From: an uncultured beta proteobacterium
Lineage (GTDB): Bacteria > Pseudomonadota > Gammaproteobacteria > Burkholderiales > Rhodocyclaceae
Length of the DNA: 6,987 nt
Reading direction: 5' to 3'
Assembly (NCBI GenBank): GCA_903910495.1
Contig: CAIVZW010000078.1
Span: 1-6,987, forward strand
The position numbers and the translations under genes are program-made. The notes under the pieces were generated by a model. That model did not search any database. It worked only from the letters and a program-made list of their open reading frames with translations, and was not told the origin of the DNA. Positions 1 through 4,937 of this stretch are shown one piece after another. Positions within the stretch are counted from its first letter, which is position 1, and each line of letters opens with the position of its first letter.

Positions 1-74
1 CGCTGTAGCTCAGTTGGTAGAGCAGCGCATTCGTAATGCGAAGGTCGCCAGTTCGACTCCGGCCAGCGGCACCA
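1..74 (+). tRNA. tRNA-Thr (anticodon CGT), first two bases outside the window
   Basis: The sequence folds as a tRNA: the D stem GCTC/GAGC (8-11 and 20-23), an anticodon loop TTCGTAA at 30-36 with anticodon CGT at 32-34, and a T arm with the loop TTCGACT. The 3' acceptor strand CAGCGGC (64-70) is followed by discriminator A71 and an encoded CCA at 72-74. The 5' acceptor strand should begin GCCGCTG, but the window opens at CGCTG, so two bases are missing by truncation only. Anticodon CGT reads the ACG threonine codon. tRNA 3' ends are common integration sites, and everything that follows has accessory character. Confidence 0.95.
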
Positions 75-91
75 GTGATACCAAGTGATTG

Positions 92-117
92 GCCCGACCA
101 ACAAGGTTGGGCTTTTT
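92..117 (+). terminator. Rho-independent terminator of the tRNA-Thr transcript
   Basis: GCCCGACC (92-99) pairs with GGTTGGGC (105-112), with one G-T pair, across an AACAA loop. TTTTT (113-117) follows. It lies 17 bases after the tRNA CCA end, where a tRNA transcript would be expected to stop. Confidence 0.88.
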
Positions 118-237
118 GCTTTCTGGCTTCCGGTGCTCCTGTGGTGCTCCTTGCTCAGTCAATCCGAATCAATACGCACCAGGGAAAACAAGTTTGCCGT
201 TTCAACTGCGCAGCGCCATTGTTACAGACTGGCGAGC

Positions 238-265
238 AAGAAAAAGCCCAGCGCGAAGCTGGGCT
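238..265 (-). terminator. Rho-independent terminator of the 80-residue protein gene
   Basis: On the minus strand AGCCCAGC and GCTGGGCT form a perfect 8-bp stem (265-258 with 252-245) around a five-base loop, and the transcript then runs into TTTTCTT. The stem begins five bases after the stop codon of the minus-strand gene at 271-513, so it ends that transcription unit and insulates it from the tRNA. Confidence 0.88.
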
Positions 266-270
266 CTGAC

Positions 271-513
271 TTACTGAACTGCGACCTGGCAGTCATGGGC
301 AACAACTTCTAAATCTATTGCCCATACGAGAAGGTCTTCTACATCGTCACAACGGCTGCCTGCGCATCCGGTGCTACTATCAACGGTGTAGTACCGGCCC
401 AAAGAATTGAACCAACGAGAATCTACGCGGCACCGATGAAGTGTCTCACCATTGTGCGCCAGATTCCTTGCAACACGGGCAAACAGCGCCCGCTCTGATA
501 TGACCATAGACAT
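271..513 (-). CDS. Small conserved island-type protein, 80 aa, function unknown
   Basis: This is a soluble 80-residue protein with no signal peptide or membrane segment. The N-terminal part (residues 6-33) reads SERALFARVARNLA then NGETL.RCR, and a central block SRWFNSLGRYYTVD is followed by an acidic segment with DDVEDLLVWA. This layout (ERALFARxxRxLA, LGxYYxVD, then D(V/L)E(D/A)L) resembles, from memory, a family of short uncharacterised proteins often carried on Pseudomonas-type integrative elements. The chosen ATG at 513 has GGAG seven bases upstream. ATGs at 519 and 507 are placed worse relative to it. An in-frame extension to 594 would run through the leader. The gene has its own promoter and terminator and is therefore monocistronic. 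Cys residues at 56 and 61 are a local peculiarity. Its role is not known. Confidence 0.75.
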   Translation of the reverse strand: MSMVISERALFARVARNLAHNGETLHRCRVDSRWFNSLGRYYTVDSSTGCAGSRCDDVEDLLVWAIDLEVVAHDCQVAVQ

Positions 514-543
514 AAGCATTCTCCAATAAATAAGAGGGGTTGT

Positions 544-556
544 GAGCCATTGGCTC
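544..556. promoter_or_regulatory. Palindrome GAGCCA-T-TGGCTC in the leader of the 80-aa gene
   Basis: A perfect 6-bp inverted repeat around a single T lies in the leader, about 30 bp downstream of the predicted transcription start and 31 bp upstream of the start codon. A short direct repeat of TGCCTTG (565-571 and 575-581) lies beside it. The site could be an operator or a small leader hairpin; no regulator can be named. Confidence 0.4.
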
Positions 557-587
557 CCATGCCGTGCCTTGCCATGCCTTGTCACAC

Positions 588-622
588 GCGCCAATTATAT
601 GGCGCACGTGCATGAAGCGCAA
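588..622 (-). promoter_or_regulatory. Sigma70-type promoter of the 80-aa gene, with the -10 box inside a palindrome
   Basis: On the minus strand TTGCGC (622-617) and a perfect TATAAT (599-594) are separated by 17 bp. The -10 box is framed by a perfect inverted repeat, GCGCCA-TATAAT-TGGCGC (588-605), so a dimeric repressor could cover it. The transcript would start near 587, giving a leader of about 75 nt before the ATG at 513. An 8-bp palindrome GCACGTGC (604-611) lies in the spacer. Confidence 0.75.
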
Positions 623-626
623 CGGA

Positions 627-833
627 TCAACCGGTCGTTGCTCCGCGTACCGCCTTCATGGCCACCCGCAGCATCTTGAGGCGCGCTTTCTTTCCCACGC
701 AGCGGAAAGCTGCCAGCAGCAGGGCCTCCTGCTTCTGTCCCTGTGTTCGGCAGTCAGCGCCGAGACCGCTACGGATCAAACCGGGCTGCCCGCTGAATCC
801 TAAACTAAGAGGCTCTGGCATCATTTGCCTCAC
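627..833 (-). CDS. Doubtful small protein, 68 aa, unknown
   Basis: A minus-strand frame opens at GTG (833) and overlaps the end of the 596-residue gene by 29 bp. It encodes a basic C-terminal half containing LLLAAFRCVGKKARLKMLRVA, preceded by a Gly/Ser-rich stretch. The basic amphipathic segment looks protein-like and the frame fills the otherwise empty gap 606-804. Against it are the lack of a convincing ribosome binding site, an open plus-strand frame over the same DNA, and no family that I can name. The gap otherwise shows only a small hairpin CCGGGCTGCCCGC near 780 and an inverted repeat GCAACG/CGTTGC around 619-641. I see no clear terminator for the upstream operon. Confidence 0.25.
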   Translation of the reverse strand: MRQMMPEPLSLGFSGQPGLIRSGLGADCRTQGQKQEALLLAAFRCVGKKARLKMLRVAMKAVRGATTG

Positions 834-2595
834 TATCTCGTTCTATCTTTTCAGTCACCATTTTGAACACTTCATCAATACTGAAATGATCGAACATGCG
901 GCCCGGCACCTTGGCGCCGATCTTGTCACCATCAAGCCAGATCAATCCTGGGCGAATGTGATACCTGTAGGCACCGTCCTCACCCCGCCTAGCGCTTTCC
1001 AGATCGAAGAAAATAGCTTCGGGATAGTGAAACTTACCGTCACCGTTTAATGACTCGTAAAGATCCTCCATCAACTGGAGAAAGACGGCCATCGTCCCTT
1101 TGCCCTCACACTCACTAAGATATTGGCTCAAGATGGGATAGTCGACTACCAAATGCGGCTTTGGCGGCGGGGGCGGGGGCGGGTTCAGTACCTCAGGCGG
1201 AATCGTCTCGGGTGGTGGTGGTAAATGCGGTGGCAGTTGTTCTTTCGTGATCTTGTCTGACCTGAAATTCCTGTAGATCCGCTGATGAATGGCATCCCAA
1301 TGGCTGTAATTGGTGTTTAGCAATTTCCATTGTGGCGACGCATCATTGCGATTCGCCGCGAAAATGTAATGATGATTGATACAAACGTAATAATTGTCAG
1401 AATCCCAGGAATCGTCGTAATACTCGATCTCGCGCACCTCGAACGATGCGACCGGAACGACATCACTAGCGGCTTGAACGGGTTGGATGGCTTCGGGCGT
1501 TGCATATATCGCATCCGAGTCCAGTTGCCGAGCTGCCATTGGATAGCCGTTGACGATGATGTGATCCAGGCACTGATCAATCATTATTTGACCGCGTCTT
1601 CCCCTCGGCGGGAGATTGGTTAAATCAACTGCCGAGATCGCGCAGTCGCCGATCCATTGACCCCGTGCGGGGCAGGTATAGGTTGCATCGTCGATCCGGA
1701 ACCAGAGAAGGCCATCCGAAAAACTAAGTGACAATTCGTGCACCGAGTCGGGCGTAGTCAAGTGGCGTTCTGCAAGCCACTTCAATGTCGCACGAAATAT
1801 TTGTGGATCAGCGTAGAGAACGGGCGGCCCCGGATTCATTCGACGCATGTCAGCTAAATGGCGCTCATAAATATCCCCAAGTAGAAGCTGGTCTGGAACC
1901 ATGGATCGCCCGAAGGCCGTACGCCAAACCTCAAGCACCGTGAGAAACACCTTCCCACGCGGGAGTTCATTGACAAGGACATGCTCTTCAAACTGCCAAT
2001 GACGGGTCGAATGCGAGATGCCGGTAATGAGCCAGCGATCATATAAGTCGGGGTTGGCGCTAACACGCAGTTCGACGCCTTCATGAACTCCAGTCCATTG
2101 CAGTTCGCTGCCGCCGTTCATGGCGGATTTGAAGCCAATCTCGTGCAAAGCAACAGGTGTCGCCACAATCCGTAATGTTCTCTGAACTAATGCTTGTTCA
2201 CAGGCCTGTTCTAGCAGCACGTCGAGTTCGTCTTCAGTGATTTCATGCTCGCCCAGGATGTTGCCTGCCTCGATCAATGCCTGATCGAAGTTCTCTTGAT
2301 TTTGGCTGGAAATAACTCCCTGGAGTTCAGCCTCAGACATTTCTGCAACGGGTGAAAGGCAGGCATCGGCAACGTAAATCGCATGACTTGCCTTGCCAGC
2401 GCAATCGATCGGCTCACCCAATGACTGGACTAGCCAGGCAAATACCGGCTTGGCGCTGCCGATCAGTGACGTCAGGAAACCAGCCGGCTCACGCAGTACA
2501 ACCAGTTTGCCAAGGTCGCATTCGCGAACGCGCTTGAGCACTGCCACCATGCCGATACGGCCTGTGGCCTTTTCAGGGATAACGATTTTATTCAT
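805..2595 (-). CDS. Large multidomain protein of unknown function, 596 aa, with a polyproline hinge
   Basis: I do not recognise the function. Residues 8-75 form a compact domain with EPAG, a W..(V/L)..LG.P pattern and an ending DACLSPV. Short accessory proteins with a similar EPAG, LGEP and D..L.P series exist. Residues 80-140 are acidic and helical. Residues 145-370 are a mixed, Trp-rich soluble region. Residues 378-450 are rich in Tyr, Asp, Asn and Trp. A proline-rich hinge (about 456-483, including a run of seven Pro) leads to a C-terminal domain of about 110 residues. There is no signal peptide, membrane segment or nucleotide-binding motif. ATG 2595 has AGGAG eight bases upstream; a longer in-frame start at 2625 would overlap the phosphoesterase and lacks such a site. 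The gene starts 11 bp after the phosphoesterase stop, so the two are probably co-transcribed and functionally linked. Confidence 0.85.
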   Translation of the reverse strand: MNKIVIPEKATGRIGMVAVLKRVRECDLGKLVVLREPAGFLTSLIGSAKPVFAWLVQSLGEPIDCAGKASHAIYVADACLSPVAEMSEAELQGVISSQNQENFDQALIEAGNILGEHEITEDELDVLLEQACEQALVQRTLRIVATPVALHEIGFKSAMNGGSELQWTGVHEGVELRVSANPDLYDRWLITGISHSTRHWQFEEHVLVNELPRGKVFLTVLEVWRTAFGRSMVPDQLLLGDIYERHLADMRRMNPGPPVLYADPQIFRATLKWLAERHLTTPDSVHELSLSFSDGLLWFRIDDATYTCPARGQWIGDCAISAVDLTNLPPRGRRGQIMIDQCLDHIIVNGYPMAARQLDSDAIYATPEAIQPVQAASDVVPVASFEVREIEYYDDSWDSDNYYVCINHHYIFAANRNDASPQWKLLNTNYSHWDAIHQRIYRNFRSDKITKEQLPPHLPPPPETIPPEVLNPPPPPPPKPHLVVDYPILSQYLSECEGKGTMAVFLQLMEDLYESLNGDGKFHYPEAIFFDLESARRGEDGAYRYHIRPGLIWLDGDKIGAKVPGRMFDHFSIDEVFKMVTEKIERDSEANDARAS

Positions 2596-2606
2596 TGTGA
2601 ACTCTC

Positions 2607-3533
2607 CTAGTCTTGTGACACCCAAACCATGTTCTCGTTAATCAGAACATCCTCGCCGTCCCAACGGTAGGCCACCAGCGGCCCGCTGTTTCCGGCTCCA
2701 TAATCCAGTACCGCCGTCGTCGCGTTCTGCACACCGGGCGTTCCGGTCAGCCAGTAGTGCCCGACAAAGGTGGGGATAGCGCTTGTCGCACCGAGCGTTA
2801 CTTCCTCTGGCAGCGATAAGTCTGTAATGCAACTCCGCTCCCGTTCAGGGACTAATGCTGCTTGGCGATAATTTGTAGCCGACTTGTCCCACCAGCGAAC
2901 CCGAATCTCTTTCCTGGGCACCTCGTTGTGATCAAGAAAGGTGTCACCACCCGGCAAACTGATCTCGTAGCCCTTGGTTACGAAATCAATGGCGGCCCAA
3001 GGAATACTGCGCTTACGAAAGGAGCTGATCAGGAACGTTTCATCGAGCTTTCCATCCCCATCCATCGCGGGCTTGATCGTTTCGATGCTGTCGGGCTTCC
3101 ACCAGGCGTGGCAGAGTCGGATGGATCCCAGGTCAAGGACGGGCGGCAATGTCTTGAACCAGCCCACCAGTTCCATGTGCAGGGGCGAGTCCATGCCGAC
3201 CTGGCGTAGGAATTCCCTGTGCTCCTTCATCTTTGCTTCAATGCGCGGACGCAGGTAGTCAGAGCCTTCCGGGTCGCGCATGCCGCAACCGATGGCATTC
3301 CACTCGTGATTCCCCATGATCGAACGACCGCTTCCGGCTTCGATCATGTTGCGCACGATGTCGATCACCTCAACCTGTTCCGGCCCACGATCAATCAGGT
3401 CGCCAAGGAATAGAGCCATCCGACCTTCCGGGTGACGATAGGCACCATCTTTAATCCGGTAACCGAGCGTGTTGAGCAGTGCCTTTAGCTTTTCGGCTTG
3501 CCCGTGAACGTCGCCGATAATGTCATAACCCAT
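2607..3533 (-). CDS. Calcineurin-like metallophosphoesterase (PPP/ApaH-like), 308 aa
   Basis: This is a cytosolic two-metal phosphoesterase. The family signature is complete: GDVHG at residues 7-11 (D8, H10), GDLIDRGP at 44-51 (D45), GNHE at 74-77 (N75, H76), a later metal-ligand candidate H142 in CHAWW, and GHYW at 258-261 (H259). The order D.H, GD..DRG, GNHE, H, GH is that of the PPP family, which includes ApaH/PrpA-type enzymes acting on dinucleoside polyphosphates, phosphoproteins or RNA 2',3'-cyclic ends. The substrate cannot be fixed here. At about 308 residues it is longer than minimal members, with an insert between the GNHE and GHYW motifs. ATG 3533 follows AGGGA by six bases. It is the first gene of a pair with the 596-aa protein and diverges from a Nudix remnant. 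Its first 26 codons recur at 6634-6711. Confidence 0.93.
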   Translation of the reverse strand: MGYDIIGDVHGQAEKLKALLNTLGYRIKDGAYRHPEGRMALFLGDLIDRGPEQVEVIDIVRNMIEAGSGRSIMGNHEWNAIGCGMRDPEGSDYLRPRIEAKMKEHREFLRQVGMDSPLHMELVGWFKTLPPVLDLGSIRLCHAWWKPDSIETIKPAMDGDGKLDETFLISSFRKRSIPWAAIDFVTKGYEISLPGGDTFLDHNEVPRKEIRVRWWDKSATNYRQAALVPERERSCITDLSLPEEVTLGATSAIPTFVGHYWLTGTPGVQNATTAVLDYGAGNSGPLVAYRWDGEDVLINENMVWVSQD

Positions 3534-3645
3534 CGCTTGTCCCTTGCACTTAGTTGTATTACACTACGAACTATACAACACTTAGTAGCGTGCTGCAACT
3601 ATGATTAAGTCTCCGCCTGAATCTATTACGCTCTCATCGGGTCCA
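3461..3645. repeat. Left copy of a 185-bp diverged direct repeat
   Basis: It aligns to 6639-6823 without gaps at a constant offset of 3178 bp; by hand I count about 26 mismatches (about 86% identity). It covers the first 25 or so codons of the phosphoesterase, the divergent control region and about 15 codons of the Nudix frame. The most conserved stretch is 3551-3590, with two differences in 40 bases. The copies are too diverged for a fresh duplication and they bracket the HTH/HD cargo block. Confidence 0.9.
3534..3600. promoter_or_regulatory. Divergent control region with an inverted repeat, left copy
   Basis: GTTGTAT (3553-3559) and ATACAAC (3573-3579) form a 7-bp inverted repeat around 13 bases. 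CACTTAGT occurs at 3547-3554 and again at 3579-3586, 32 bp apart, about three helical turns. The region drives the phosphoesterase leftwards and once drove the Nudix frame rightwards. The repeat is kept in the right copy at 6731-6757 with one arm change (GTTGCAT). Individual -35/-10 boxes cannot be assigned with confidence; TATACA (3572-3577) is a possible plus-strand -10. A Nudix-type regulator acting here is inference. Confidence 0.6.
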
Positions 3646-3675
3646 ATCACCGCGGAAAGCCCATGGCATTCATGA
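3601..3675 (+). pseudogene. N-terminal stub of a Nudix-family gene (24 codons)
   Basis: The frame starts at ATG 3601 with M.KSPPES, matching the start of the Nudix gene at 6779 in position, frame and sequence. It drifts after about 15 codons and stops at TGA 3673-3675. No Nudix domain follows. The DNA between this stub and 3723 shows no further gene. It is the left remnant of the original divergent partner of the phosphoesterase, cut off when the cargo block was placed next to it. Confidence 0.75.
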
Positions 3676-3723
3676 CACTACGGTTGAAAGTCTTGATATT
3701 TCATTGCGTCCTTCGTAATTGGA

Positions 3724-3873
3724 TCAATCAGAGCAAGGTGATTCCCAAAGGACATCAAATCGATAGACCGCAGCGTCTTTTGTATCCAACGGACCATCGG
3801 TAATCCTCATTTCACAACCACAGCGCAGGGCATCCGCGATCTCAGAAGTCGAAGCCACACCACCACAGTACAT
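3724..3873 (-). CDS. Doubtful small protein, 49 aa, unknown
   Basis: The frame starts at ATG 3873, with GGGG about eight bases upstream on the minus strand, and encodes MYCGGVASTSEIADALRCGC, then an acidic, aromatic tail with DVLWE. It reads like a small folded protein rather than a random frame. It sits at the end of a longer open frame that runs back to 4971, whose middle part is antisense to the small plus-strand gene at 3923-4153. It may be its own gene diverging from that gene over 49 bp, or the C-terminal end of the decayed polyprotein. I name no family. Confidence 0.3.
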   Translation of the reverse strand: MYCGGVASTSEIADALRCGCEMRITDGPLDTKDAAVYRFDVLWESPCSD

Positions 3874-3894
3874 TCCAATATCCCCATCTTTTGC

Positions 3895-3914
3895 TATAGT
3901 GGTATTGAAAGGAG
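3895..3914 (+). promoter_or_regulatory. Possible -10 box and strong ribosome binding site for the small plus-strand gene
   Basis: TATAGT at 3895-3900 could serve as a -10 box, with a weak TTCCAA (3873-3878) 16 bp upstream as -35. GGAG at 3911-3914 lies eight bases before ATG 3923. The leader would be only about 15 nt. Confidence 0.4.
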
Positions 3915-3922
3915 TAGATGCG

Positions 3923-4153
3923 ATGAAAATGCCTGACAAGTTCCCCGAAGGTTGCAAGTTTTGGGCAGGATTCTCCGGCGATGATTTCGTTGAGTTCCCG
4001 GATGGCTCTCTGTTCAAGTTGCTCGATAACGGCGAAGAGTTGAGCCCTAGAGCAATACTCCCACGATCCGGCGCCGCTCCTACCGGAGAAGGCAACTTCA
4101 TGAACTCCGCGAAGTCCTGCAGGGAATTCTTGGCAAGGAAAGCCGCGTCGTAG
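3923..4153 (+). CDS. Small acidic phage/island-type protein, 76 aa, unknown
   Basis: The start at ATG 3923 is preceded by AAAGGAG eight bases upstream, one of the best ribosome binding sites in the window. The protein opens MKMPDKFPEGCKFWAGF, then VEFPDGSLFKLLDNGEELSP and a GAAPTGE segment. The pattern FPEG..F, PDG, then NG.(P)(I/T)(S/G)E.(E/N)F recalls short uncharacterised proteins found in phages and islands (from memory). Family-like residues end near residue 58, after which the frame runs 15-20 residues into DNA antisense to the nucleotidyltransferase-like fragment, so the natural 3' end may have been replaced. It is the only plus-strand gene inside the cargo block, and it overlaps a minus-strand open frame. 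Function unknown. Confidence 0.6.
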   Translation: MKMPDKFPEGCKFWAGFSGDDFVEFPDGSLFKLLDNGEELSPRAILPRSGAAPTGEGNFMNSAKSCREFLARKAAS

Positions 4154-4406
4154 TAGTCGGTCATTTCTGACCAGATCAGCTTCGCCAGGTCGGAAGTCTC
4201 ATCCAGGTCGCGGTAAATCTCGTACATCTTATGGCCGTCACCCGACTTGGCAGACATAATCACCGGCACGTTGACCTGAATTTCGGCAACCGTTCCGTTG
4301 TCGGTAATCACGTTCAGCAGTACGTCTGAAATGATCCGGGCTACCCCGACGTAATCCCGGAGTATTTTCCCGAGTTCGGATAATGCCTCGGTGAACTGCT
4401 GTTGGG
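4100..4406 (-). pseudogene. Fragment resembling the C-terminal end of a RelA/SpoT-like nucleotidyltransferase from a phage polyprotein
   Basis: In the minus-strand frame ending at 3724, the segment containing DVLLNVITDNGTVAEIQVNV, then SAKSGDGHKMYEIYRDL and a MTDYYDAAF tail, resembles the last strands and helices of RelA/SpoT-type synthetase domains (the hydrophobic-strand, E(I/V)Q, then GH..Y pattern), as carried by very large phage polyproteins. The N-terminal substrate-binding part is absent, and no start codon with a ribosome binding site lies upstream in this frame. The frame stays open back to 4971, but that part is a low-complexity shadow of the 81- and 94-aa genes. I therefore read this as a decayed remnant. 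The family link is from memory and moderate; activity is not expected. Confidence 0.45.
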
Positions 4407-4691
4407 CTAGGACTCGTCGGTCGGGAAGTTCAGCATTTCGGCCAGTACGATCTCCCTGGCCATCTTGTCCGCGCTGTTCATTATTCCCACCCTCTTCAGC
4501 GGATCCATGAACGGCGGTTTGAAGCAGCCCTGCTTGGACGCCATCTGCATCATTAGCGTCACGATCTGATCGTTGATTTCCTCGGCCTGGTCCTGCACGA
4601 ACGCCGTCAGGATTCCCGCTTTCGTCAGTTGCTGAAAGAGTGCCGGGTTCTTTTCCTTGAGTGCTGCGCGCACCTGGCTCTGCATGTCCAT
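4407..4691 (-). CDS. Small helical protein, 94 aa, unknown (last gene of the HD operon)
   Basis: The product is almost entirely helical: QVRAALKEKNPALFQQLTKA, then LTAFVQDQAEEINDQIVTLM, a short loop with two Pro, and a second helical part with ADKMAREIVLAEML. This arrangement resembles small phage and plasmid proteins of unknown function. The start ATG 4691 follows the stop of the 81-aa gene directly (TAAATG) and AAGGCGG lies five bases upstream, so translation is probably coupled. It has no signal peptide or membrane segment. Its 3' end abuts the nucleotidyltransferase-like remnant in another frame, so it is the last intact minus-strand gene of this operon. Confidence 0.7.
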   Translation of the reverse strand: MDMQSQVRAALKEKNPALFQQLTKAGILTAFVQDQAEEINDQIVTLMMQMASKQGCFKPPFMDPLKRVGIMNSADKMAREIVLAEMLNFPTDES

Positions 4692-4937
4692 TTAAGCCGC
4701 CTTGCTGGCTATAGTTATCGGATGGCCGTACTTGGCCTCCAGCTCCTTCCGATATGCGGGATCCTCGAACCTCGCCTGGCTCTCCCGTCCGTCTATTTCC
4801 GCTTTGGTCAGGTCGTATTCCGCTGCCAGCTTGCTCATCCTGCGGAATTCCTCTGCGCTCTTGCCCCGCTTCGCTGCCAGCGGTAGAAGCTCGTTGTCGA
4901 TACTCGCCAACCTGGCGGTAAGTTCGAGAGTTTTCAT
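4692..4937 (-). CDS. Small charged coiled-coil-like protein, 81 aa, unknown
   Basis: The protein is charged and helical: LELTARLASIDNELLPLAAK, a RRMSKLAAEYDLTKAEID helix, and a C-terminal segment with DPAYRKELEAKYGHPI. Heptad-like leucine spacing in the first 45 residues suggests a coiled coil. Its ATG 4937 follows the HD-gene stop without a gap (TAAATG), with a GGTGG-like site five bases upstream. It is expressed with the HD protein, its upstream neighbour, and may be its partner, but no function is known. It has no membrane segment. Confidence 0.68.
   Translation of the reverse strand: MKTLELTARLASIDNELLPLAAKRGKSAEEFRRMSKLAAEYDLTKAEIDGRESQARFEDPAYRKELEAKYGHPITIASKAA

Noticed and set aside
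36..312. Three overlapping plus-strand frames starting in the tRNA and running into its flank
   Set aside because: They begin within the tRNA or across its terminator and show no ribosome binding site.
658..1050. 130-aa plus-strand frame
   Set aside because: It is antisense to the end of the 596-aa gene, has no ribosome binding site and no recognisable protein pattern.
1147..1230. G-rich runs read as a repeat or CRISPR-like tract
   Set aside because: They are explained by the polyproline hinge codons of the 596-aa protein; no spaced identical repeats are present.
1317..1623. Frames of 87 and 97 aa on either strand inside the 596-aa gene
   Set aside because: They are shadows in a long, well-supported gene with a clear start and operon position.
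2862..3413. Overlapping plus-strand frames opposite the phosphoesterase
   Set aside because: They are antisense to a gene with complete catalytic motifs and carry no motif of their own.
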